Assembly: GCA_963781595.1 (NCBI GenBank)
Contig: CAWAGG010000006.1
Coordinates: 1,488,001-1,552,000, forward strand
Length of the DNA: 64,000 nt
Reading direction: 5' to 3'
DNA from: JBEDUK01 sp963781595
GTDB taxonomy: Bacteria; Actinomycetota; UBA4738
The translations under genes and the position numbers were made by a program. This document shows, one piece after another, positions 35,644 to 43,676 of the stretch. Position 1 is the first letter of the stretch. Each line of letters opens with the position of its first letter. The notes beneath the pieces were generated by a model that searched no databases, had not been told where the DNA came from, and was given only the letters and a program-made list of their open reading frames with translations.

Positions 35644-37751
35644 CTATCCGAGGTGACTCGCGCTGCTTCGCCAGGAGACGGCGCCGCGACGATCGTCTGG
35701 CCCGTCCGTCGCGACGGCGGGCACCCTGCCCTCCACGGTGGTCCCTGCTCCCGGCGCCGAGCGCACCTCGAGCGCTCCGCCCAGGGCCGCCATGCGGTCC
35801 GCCATGTTCTGCAGGCCCGATCCCATCGGCACGGTCTGCGGGTCGAAGCCGTCGCCGTCGTCGGCGACCTCGAAGGCCAGCTCGCGGTCAAGGGCCCGCA
35901 GCCGCACCGTCGCCGAGGCGGCGTCCGCGTACTTCGCAACGTTCTGCAGGGCCTCCAGGACGCAGAAGTACACGGCCGCCTCCACCTCCTGGGGGTAGCG
36001 GCCGATCCCGTCGGTCTCGACCGTGACCGGCACGGCCGACTTCGGCGCCTGGGCCACGAGGGCCACGGCCAACCCCCGGTCGGCGAGAAGCGGCGGGTAG
36101 ATCCCCCTGGCCAGGTCCCTGAGGTTCTCCAGGGCATCGGTCGTATCGGCCTGGATCTGGGACAACATCTCCCTGGCTCGTTCCGTGTCGCGTTCGAGCA
36201 GGTCACCGAGCAGCCGCTGCTTGACCGACAGCGCCACCAGCTCCTGCTGGGCGCCGTCGTGGATGTTGCGTTCCAGCCTGCGGCGCTCCTGGTCCTGCGC
36301 GGCCACCAGGCGCTGACGGAGGAGCGGAGCTCCTCGACGAGCCGGACGTTCGACAGGACCAACCCGGCCTGGGATGCGACATCGGCGATCAGTCGCTCCT
36401 CCGTCGGCCCCAGCGAGCCCCTCGCGGGCATCCGCACGGAGATCGCGCCGAGCAACGACCCCTGGTGCTCGACGGGGAACCCCGTCTCCGGCTCGGGCAT
36501 CGGCGGGAGCGCCTCACCCTCGACGTGCAGCGAGCGCGCCGCCGGCGCGCCGCTCGAGGTGGATACCGCGTCGAGCAGGTTCCCCACCCGGAGCCAGATC
36601 GTCGCGCGGTCGGCGCCGGTGCCCGCCGCGACGATCTGGGCCATGCGAGGGAGCACGTCCTCGCTCGAGTAGGCACCCGAGATGCGGTCGGTGAAGTCCG
36701 ACAGGACCTCGTACGGTGTCGCTCGCCGCCCGTACACGACCCGGTTCGCCAATCGTCGAGCCCATTGCCGGACCGGCTGGAACGCTACGGCCACGATCGC
36801 GGCGGCCAGGGCCGAAAGCCAGGGGCTCCGTTGGTAGCCGACGGCGCCCCCGACGCCGACCACGACGCCCACGTAGACGGCGGTGATGAACACGGCGAGC
36901 GTGCCGTACACCACGGCCCTGTTGATGACCACGTCGATCTCGTACAGCCGGTACTTGAGGACCGCGATCGCGATCGCCGCCCACAGGAACAGCAGCGAGA
37001 GGTCGACCACGAGCGACGACGCCTCGGTCTCGTAGAAGATCTGGACGATGAACGCCACCGCGACGGCGGCGGCGGCGGTCACGAACCACTTGAGCTGGAG
37101 TCGCTCCTCGCCCGTGGAGCTCCGGTACCGGACCGCCAGCGACAGGAAGGAGGCCACGAAGAGCACCGGGATGATCAGCGCGAAGGCCGCCTTGGCGCCG
37201 GCCACGAACCCGGTGACCGGCACGGGAGGCGCGAAGGGTGTTGTCGACGCGGAGGCCGTGTAGGCGACCACGGCGACGGTGAGGGACACCATGCTGGCGG
37301 CCGCGAACCACGCGAGCGGCCGCCATCGGGGCGACGGCAGGTGACCCGTGGGGAAGAGCAGGAACAGGAAGGGCAACGCCCCCACGGCGATCGGCCAGGA
37401 CCAGTTCGAGATCCAGTACAGAGACACCCCGCCCGGTAGCGAGCCCGGATCGGCCAGCAGCGCGTGTGCGCTGTAGACATCGCCGAAGGTGCCGATTCCC
37501 AGCGCGGCCGCTGCCAGGAGGAACATCCAGCCGATCGGGTTGGAGGGTAGTCGAGACGCCAGGACGATCCCGATGATGGCGGTACCGACGTTGGCGGCCA
37601 GGTCGAAAGCAGCCGTGGCGCTCCATCCCGTGTAGGTCGGGGGAAAGACGACGCGCCGGTCGACCAGCTCGATCGCGACGGCGCCCATCATCAGCGCGAT
37701 CGATAGACCGCCGACCGTCCACGCGAGCCAACGAGCGGTGGGCCGGGTCAT
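35644..37751 (-). pseudogene. Membrane GAF sensor histidine kinase (HisKA_3), frameshifted near 36310
   Basis: ATG 37751 follows GGAGG with 7-nt spacing. The first 480 residues comprise about nine helices, a short linker (YGRRATPYEVLSDFTDRI) and a GAF domain ending DVASQAGLVLSNVRLVEELR. The frame then shifts near 36310. The second part, read to the stop at 35644, has the HisKA_3 dimerisation box ERRRLERNIHDGAQQELVALSV with the phospho-His, and a HATPase domain (EALQNVAKYADA, DDGDGFDP, GSGLQNMADRMAALGG). Both halves are well conserved, so one indel separates a working NarL-type sensor kinase from a broken one. No cognate regulator is adjacent. Confidence 0.8.
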
Positions 37752-38366
37752 GACGATGCCTCCGAGCCCATCGTGGCACGGCGGAGGTCCGACCAGGAAG
37801 GGTGGATGCACCCGTTCCGGCGGTGGGGTTGCCCTCCCCGCCCCGGGCGGCACCCGGCTCCGCGGACCTGACCGACCTGTCGGAGTCGCTCGACGATCGT
37901 GATCACAGAACGCCTCTCGCAGGGCACCGCGGAATCGCTCACGCACGGACCGACCTGATCCAGTTCCTCGCGCGACGCGTTCGTCCCGCGCGGCGGTCGC
38001 CGGTCAAGAGGCAGAGCGCGGCGAACAGCCGCCGATACGTGGACCCGTAGAACTCCTCGAAGCTCGGCGCCGACTAGCGCACATCGGCTTCCCCAACCGG
38101 CTCCAGAGGTACGACCGATGGCAGGTTCGCCCCCATCTTGTGCCGTGGACGCACGGGAAGCCACCGGCGCTGCAATGCGGAAGTCCTATGCTTGCTCGGA
38201 GCGCTCCAAGAGCGCAGGCTGCATCGCAGCCGTGGCCGCAAGGGGCCGCGATGGGATCGTCGCCACCTCTCGACGAACCGCCCGGTCGCTGCGCCTGTTC
38301 CATATGTCGAGTTCTGACGGGTAGGAGCCTGACGGGCGGAACCGCATCCCCGCAGCTCAGACTTAG
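37752..38366. other. Intergenic region with decayed coding remnants
   Basis: About 615 bp between the kinase and tRNA-Leu contain no intact gene. The minus-strand sigma-factor-like fragment is annotated separately. The remaining DNA is GC-rich with no recognisable motif, except for lower GC just before the tRNA that would suit a promoter region on the opposite strand. Confidence 0.4.
37939..38073 (-). pseudogene. ECF sigma-factor-like N-terminal fragment
   Basis: One minus-strand frame between stop codons reads SAPSFEEFYGSTYRRLFAAL followed by CLLTGDRR, the typical region-2 opening of extracytoplasmic-function sigma factors. It then loses similarity and stops at 37939. The usual continuation (AEELAQDAF, followed by regions 2.4 and 4) is absent or scrambled in other frames. 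I read it as a relic next to the damaged kinase; the identification is by eye from a 30-residue match. Confidence 0.4.
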
Positions 38367-38449
38367 TGCGAGAGGGGGGACTCGAACCCCCACGCCCTTC
38401 CGGGCACCGGATCCTAAGTCCGGCGCGTCTACCGTTCCGCCACTCTCGC
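38367..38449 (-). tRNA. tRNA-Leu (anticodon TAG)
   Basis: On the minus strand the 83-nt sequence folds as a class II tRNA. The acceptor is GCGAGAG paired with CTCTCGC, the anticodon stem CCGGA/TCCGG encloses CTTAGGA (anticodon TAG), a long variable arm (GCCCGGAAGGGC) follows, and the T-loop is GGTTCGAGTCC. The long variable arm and anticodon identify leucine. CCA is not encoded. Confidence 0.93.
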
Positions 38450-38771
38450 GTATGTACCCTGACCTGCGACTCAGCCTAGAGCCGAAGTCCGGCGAGTCCT
38501 CGCGCCGTCCTCATGGCCATCCGTTGCCATGTGTCTCAGTTGCCGAGGATGAGGCTAGCAACCTGGTCGCCGCCCTCCTCATCCATGACCAGGATCGCGA
38601 GCGTCTGCCGCACCTGAGCGGAACCACCCGTGGCCTACTTCGTGATCAGCGCGTCGTAGGGGTTCGTGCTCCCGGCGAGGCCTCGGCCATGGTGCGCCGG
38701 TCCCGACCGCACGTGCGCATGATGGTGCCACGAAGGGTACGTTCGAGCGACCCGCGAAGGGGGGTCTTGAC
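38450..38771. other. Intergenic region, no gene recognised
   Basis: About 320 bp between tRNA-Leu and the cupin gene. It should contain the promoter of tRNA-Leu on the minus strand and that of the cupin on the plus strand. ORFs in this stretch are short and lack recognisable motifs. Confidence 0.35.
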
Positions 38772-39143
38772 ATGCAGCTCGTGCGAGCGAACGACGCGCC
38801 GCGCTTCGAACTCCCCGGCGCCACCATCATCGGCCTCGCCGCCGCCAGCCGAGGCGCGGTCGAGCTGACCACGTATCGGGTCGTCCTGACGCCGGGCTCC
38901 GCTCTGCCGGCCCATTGCCACGACCACGAAGAGGTCTTCACCGTGCTCACGGGGCGGGTCACGACGGTTTTGGACGGTGTGGACCACCCCACCGGACCCG
39001 GGGATACGGTGATCGTTCCCGCCGGAACCGAGCACTACGTCTACTCGACCGACGACGCTGCGGATCTGATCGCCGCAGTCCCTGCGGGGACGGTGTTCAT
39101 CGGCTCCGACGGAAGCCGGCGGGTCGCGGACTGGGCGAGGTGA
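38772..39143 (+). CDS. Single-domain cupin protein
   Basis: The 123-residue protein is one cupin barrel. Motif 1 is PAHCHDHEEVFTVLTGRV, with the metal-binding His, His and Glu, and motif 2 is PGDTVIVPAGTEHYV, with the last His. Such proteins bind a metal and a small ligand; functions range from dioxygenase to sensor, so none is assigned. ATG 38772 follows AAGGGGGG. It is a stand-alone gene between tRNA-Leu and the signalling operon. Confidence 0.85.
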   Translation: MQLVRANDAPRFELPGATIIGLAAASRGAVELTTYRVVLTPGSALPAHCHDHEEVFTVLTGRVTTVLDGVDHPTGPGDTVIVPAGTEHYVYSTDDAADLIAAVPAGTVFIGSDGSRRVADWAR

Positions 39144-39377
39144 TGCACGTCAACCAGATGGCTCGCGCGCATAGCTTCTAACGACCTCCGGGTCCAGGAC
39201 TCTGGCGACCCTTCCGTGGGCGGTCCGGGCCGGGGCGCAGCCTGACGAGCCAGGCAGCCTCGAGATCGCGTGCCCAAAGAGGATCCTCGCCAGCGCCGGA
39301 TCCTGACGCCGGCGCTCGGCCCAACACGGCCATCCACCTGCGTCAAGGTCCCACTCGCGGGGGCCGATGACGCAAGC

Positions 39378-40370
39378 GTGCGGATCCTCCTGGCCGAAGA
39401 TGACGCCGTGTCCCGACGCCTGCTGCAGGCGGTCCTGCAGCAGTGGGGCTACGAGGTCGTCGTCGCGTGCGACGGCGCCGAGGCCTGGGCCGCGCTGTCC
39501 GCCGAGGACCCGCCATCGCTCGCCATCATCGACTGGGTGATGCCGGTCCTCGACGGCATCGAGGTGTGCCGTCGCATGCGCGCCGACGGCGAACGCCCGT
39601 ACGTCTACACGATCCTGCTCACGGGGCGCACGGACACCAGCGACGTCGTCCAGGGGCTGGACGCCGGCGCCGACGACTACGTGACGAAGCCGTTCGACTC
39701 GAACGAGCTCCGCGTGCGGCTTCGCGCCGGGCGCCGGATCATCGAGCTGCAATCGGTCCTGCTCGACACCCAGCGGATCCTGCGGGACCGGGCCACGCAC
39801 GATCCCCTTACGGGGATGTGGAACCGCGCGCAGGCGCTGGAAGCCCTCGACCGCGAATTGGTCCGCGTCGTCCGCGAGGGCTCCGCGATCAGCGTCCTGA
39901 TGGCCGACCTCGACCACTTCAAGGCCGTGAACGACGGGTTCGGACACATGGCCGGGGACGCCGTGCTACGGGAGGTCGCCCGGAGGATCCGCGCATCACT
40001 GCGACCGTACGACATCCTGGGGCGCTACGGTGGGGAGGAGTTCATCATCGTGCTACCGGGCTGCGACGCAGAGAGCGTTCGACCCCTCTCAGAGCGCATC
40101 CGCGCGACGATCGGTGCCGAGCCCATGGACACCTCGGAGGGCGTCGTCGCGGTGACGGTCAGCATCGGCACCGCGACGCTCGGAACGGCCGGCCGAACGA
40201 ACGAGGAGCTGGTCCGGGCAGCCGATGCGGCGCTGTATCGAGCGAAGGCGGCCGGACGCGATCGCGTCGAACATGCCGTGCCGGGTGATGGCGACCCGCG
40301 GTCCGACCGGCGCGCCGACGAGCTCGGCCTCGGACCTACGGCTGGCGGCCCGCTGCGCGAGGCCGGATGA
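39378..40370 (+). CDS. Receiver-GGDEF diguanylate cyclase
   Basis: The 330-residue protein (GTG 39378 chosen because it begins at receiver strand 1, RILLAEDD) has a receiver domain with phospho-acceptor Asp in IIDWVMPVLDG and Lys in YVTKPF. A GGDEF domain follows with the active-site YGGEEF and an upstream inhibitory RPYD placed five residues before it. It should synthesise cyclic-di-GMP upon phosphorylation and be product-inhibited. Its stop overlaps the start of the hybrid kinase (ATGA), so the kinase is probably the phosphate source. Confidence 0.93.
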   Translation: MRILLAEDDAVSRRLLQAVLQQWGYEVVVACDGAEAWAALSAEDPPSLAIIDWVMPVLDGIEVCRRMRADGERPYVYTILLTGRTDTSDVVQGLDAGADDYVTKPFDSNELRVRLRAGRRIIELQSVLLDTQRILRDRATHDPLTGMWNRAQALEALDRELVRVVREGSAISVLMADLDHFKAVNDGFGHMAGDAVLREVARRIRASLRPYDILGRYGGEEFIIVLPGCDAESVRPLSERIRATIGAEPMDTSEGVVAVTVSIGTATLGTAGRTNEELVRAADAALYRAKAAGRDRVEHAVPGDGDPRSDRRADELGLGPTAGGPLREAG

Positions 40371-43300
40371 ACGGCGGTCGCGACCTCGGGGTGGTCACCG
40401 CCGTCGGGTACACCCACCCGATCGGTGGCATGGCTCGAGCCGTGCGGCTGCACCCGACGTCGGGTTCGCTGTTCGGGCGCCTCGCCGATGCGTGGGCGGA
40501 CCCGGACCTCTGGACCTCGACGCTGCACCCGGACGACTGGGAGGAGGTCGAGTCGGCGCTCGCCACGGCGGCGGCCTCGCAGGAGGGTTCGTTCGCGATC
40601 GAGTACCGGGTGGTCGGAGAGGGCGGTGAGGCCTTCTGGGTCCAGGATCGCGCGACCTTCGACACCGGCGACCCGGACAGCCCCGATGGCCCCGACGGTC
40701 CGGAGGCGTGGCGCGGGGTCATGGTCGACATCACCGAGTCGAAGCAGATGGAAGGCCGCCTCCGAGAGGCCGAGATGCGCTACCGGAGCCTGGTCGAGCA
40801 GATCCCGGCCATCACGTACGTGGATCTCGCGGACGAGCAGATGACGACCACGTTCATCAGCCCGCAGATCGAATGGCTCCTCGGCGTGCTTCCCCAGGAG
40901 TACATCGAGGACCCGGACCTCTGGTACGAGATGCTCCACCCCGACGACCGTCAGCGGGCGTTGGAGCAGTACCTGGAGGGCCGCTCCTCCGGCCGGCCGT
41001 TCGCGTTCGAGTACCGGCTGATCGGCCGGGACGGCCGCGTCGTCTGGTTCCGCGACGAGGCGATGGTGATCCGCGACGCGATGGGCCGACCGACCCTCGT
41101 CCAGGGCGTCATGCTCGACGTCACCGAGGCGAAGCGCGCGGACGATGCGCTCCGCCGTTCGGAGCAGCGCTACCGCGACCTGGTCGAGCACGCACAGGAC
41201 GTCGTGTTCACGCTCGGTCCGGACGCGACGCTCACATCGCTCAACCCGGCCTTCGAGCAGATCACCGGTTGGTCCCGGGACGACTGGATCGGCCAGTTCT
41301 TCCCGCCGCTCGTGCACCCCGACGACCTGGGGACCGCCTTCGACGCGCTGAAGCGGATCGCGGCGGGTGAGTCTGTGGCCGCGTTCGAGCTGCGGATCCT
41401 GAGGCCCGACGGCGGCTTCCAGGTCGGGGAGTTCTCGCTCACGCCTCAGGTCGAGGACGGACGCGTCGTCGGTGCGCTCGGGATCACACGCGACGTCACG
41501 CAGCGGAAGCGGGAGGAGGCCGAACTGGAGTCCGCGCGCGAGGCCGCCGAGGAGGCGAACCGTGCCAAGAGCGAGTTCCTGGCGAACATGAGCCACGAGA
41601 TCCGAACGCCGCTGAACGCGGTGATCGGGCTCTCGGGTCTCCTGCTCGACACCGAACTCGACGAGGAGCAGCGCGACTACCTGGAGACGGTCCGTTCGTC
41701 CGGCGACGCCCTGCTGGGCGTCATCAACGACATCCTGGACTTCTCGAAGATCGAGGCCGGGCGCTTGGAGGTCGAGCACGCGCCGTTCGACCTGCGCGCG
41801 TGCGTGGAGGAGTCGCTCGACCTCGTGACCTCGGCCGCCGCGGCCAAGGGCATCGAGATCGCCTACCTGATCGACCAGCACGTGCCGCCCGTCCTGGTCG
41901 GCGACGTGACGCGGCTCCGTCAGGTGCTGGTGAACCTGCTGTCGAACGCCGTGAAGTTCACCTCGGCCGGTGAGGTCGTCGTCACCGTCTCGAGCCGGCC
42001 GCGGGACGAGCGGCGCCACGACGTGCACTTCGCGGTGATCGACACCGGCATCGGGATCCCGCCGGAGAAGATGGACCGGCTCTTCGACTCTTTCTCGCAG
42101 GTGGACGCCTCGGTGACACGCCGGTACGGCGGTACGGGGCTCGGGCTCGCGATCAGCAAGCGGCTCTGCGAGATGATGGGCGGCGGGATGTGGGCCGAGT
42201 CCACGCCGGGCGCGGGTTCGACGTTCCACTTCTCGATCCTGGCGGAGATCGCGCCCGAGCTCGCGATGCCGAAGCTCGAGGGGGCGAACCTGGCCGGACT
42301 GCGCGTCCTGATCGTCGACGACAGCGCGACGAACCGGCTGATCCTGTCGAAGCAGCTCAAGTCGTGGGACGTGACCCCGGTCGAGGCGGCCTCGGCCGAA
42401 GACGCGCTGGAGCTCCTGCGCGCGGAGCGGTTCGACGCTGCGGTGCTCGACATGATCATGCCGATCATGGATGGCGAGTCGCTCGGCGAGGTGATCAGCC
42501 GAACGCCGGAAGCGGCGGGACTCCCGCTCGTGATGCTGACGTCGCTCGGCCGGCACCGGGACGGTCGGGCGGAAGGGGAACCGTTCGCCGCGTACCTGAC
42601 GAAGCCGGTCAAGCCCTCACGCCTGCACGACGTCCTGGCCCAGGCGATCGCGAGCCCACGGGCCGGATCGCCGGCGGACCCGGCGACCGATGAGCCCGCC
42701 GGCGGGGCGTCGCCGGTGGGTCCGGAGCTGGGCACTCGCCATCCGCTGCGGATCCTGCTGGCGGAGGACAACGTCGTCAACCAGAAGGTCGCGGTCAAGC
42801 TCCTCGAGCGGATGGGCTACCAGCCCGACCTCGCGTTGAACGGCGTCGATGTCCTGCGGGCGCTGGCGCGCGAGCCGTACGACGTGATCCTGATGGACGT
42901 GGCGATGCCGGAGATGGACGGCCTGGAGGCGACGCGCCGGATCCGCAGCGACATGCCCGCGGACCAGCAGCCGCGGGTCATCGCGATGACCGCGAACGCG
43001 ATGGCGGGCGACCGCGAACGGTGCTTCGAGGCGGGGATGGACGACTACGTCAGCAAGCCGATCGACATCGCCCTCCTTGCCACCGCGCTCCGGCGGAGTC
43101 CGTGCATCTCGGGAGCCGCCGACGCCCCCCACGCCGGTCTCCGAAGCAACGGGGATGGCTTGGCACGCGACTCGGAGGCAGGGCCCGCGCCCGCGCCTGC
43201 GGAGCCGGTGGCTCCCGCGATCCGGACCGTCAAGCTCGGCGGCGAGGGGAGCCCGGCGGTCGATCCGTCGGCGCTCGAATCCTTCGCCCGCGAGCTCGGC

Positions 43301-43600
43301 GGGGCCGCCGCGGAGATCGTCGCCGAGATCGTCGAGACGTTCCTCGCGGACGCGCCCGTGCTGATCGACCAGATGCGGGAGGCGGTTCGGACGTCGAACC
43401 CGATCGTCCTCGATCGCGCGTCGCACACGCTGAAGTCGTCGAGCGCCACGGTCGGCGCGCTCGCGCTGTCGACCCGGTGCCGAGCGATCGAGGAGCAGGC
43501 GCGTTCGGGTCGCGCGGTCGAGCTCGCCGACGACGTGCAGGCCGTCGAGCGCGAGTACGAACGCGTCCGCCGAGAGCTCGAAGCGGGCATCGCGGCCTGA
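40367..43600 (+). CDS. PAS-containing hybrid histidine kinase with two receivers and Hpt
   Basis: This is a 1077-residue soluble phosphorelay protein. Two or three PAS/PAC modules (about 40-125, 135-260 and 265-385) precede a HisKA domain with His 410 (MSHEIRTPLN) and a HATPase domain (NLLSNAVKFT, DTGIGIP, YGGTGLGLAI). Two receivers follow, with phospho-acceptors at Asp 695 (VLDMIMPIMDG) and Asp 844 (ILMDVAMPEMDG), then a C-terminal Hpt domain with His 1020 (ASHTLKSSSATVG). No membrane segment is present, so it senses a cytoplasmic cue. The start overlaps the diguanylate cyclase gene, indicating a His-Asp-His-Asp relay to cyclic-di-GMP synthesis. Confidence 0.94.
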   Translation: MNGGRDLGVVTAVGYTHPIGGMARAVRLHPTSGSLFGRLADAWADPDLWTSTLHPDDWEEVESALATAAASQEGSFAIEYRVVGEGGEAFWVQDRATFDTGDPDSPDGPDGPEAWRGVMVDITESKQMEGRLREAEMRYRSLVEQIPAITYVDLADEQMTTTFISPQIEWLLGVLPQEYIEDPDLWYEMLHPDDRQRALEQYLEGRSSGRPFAFEYRLIGRDGRVVWFRDEAMVIRDAMGRPTLVQGVMLDVTEAKRADDALRRSEQRYRDLVEHAQDVVFTLGPDATLTSLNPAFEQITGWSRDDWIGQFFPPLVHPDDLGTAFDALKRIAAGESVAAFELRILRPDGGFQVGEFSLTPQVEDGRVVGALGITRDVTQRKREEAELESAREAAEEANRAKSEFLANMSHEIRTPLNAVIGLSGLLLDTELDEEQRDYLETVRSSGDALLGVINDILDFSKIEAGRLEVEHAPFDLRACVEESLDLVTSAAAAKGIEIAYLIDQHVPPVLVGDVTRLRQVLVNLLSNAVKFTSAGEVVVTVSSRPRDERRHDVHFAVIDTGIGIPPEKMDRLFDSFSQVDASVTRRYGGTGLGLAISKRLCEMMGGGMWAESTPGAGSTFHFSILAEIAPELAMPKLEGANLAGLRVLIVDDSATNRLILSKQLKSWDVTPVEAASAEDALELLRAERFDAAVLDMIMPIMDGESLGEVISRTPEAAGLPLVMLTSLGRHRDGRAEGEPFAAYLTKPVKPSRLHDVLAQAIASPRAGSPADPATDEPAGGASPVGPELGTRHPLRILLAEDNVVNQKVAVKLLERMGYQPDLALNGVDVLRALAREPYDVILMDVAMPEMDGLEATRRIRSDMPADQQPRVIAMTANAMAGDRERCFEAGMDDYVSKPIDIALLATALRRSPCISGAADAPHAGLRSNGDGLARDSEAGPAPAPAEPVAPAIRTVKLGGEGSPAVDPSALESFARELGGAAAEIVAEIVETFLADAPVLIDQMREAVRTSNPIVLDRASHTLKSSSATVGALALSTRCRAIEEQARSGRAVELADDVQAVEREYERVRRELEAGIAA

Positions 43601-43676
43601 CGCCCGCCCAGCCCCCTCCCGAACGACGGCCCCCGTGCGGCCGGGCATGTCGTCGTTCCCTCCTATGCTCCGAAGC

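Noticed and set aside
40025..42556. An 843-codon minus-strand ORF antisense to the hybrid kinase
   Set aside because: Its composition (His, Arg, Asp, Val rich) is that of an antisense shadow of a high-GC gene; the plus strand has complete kinase domains.
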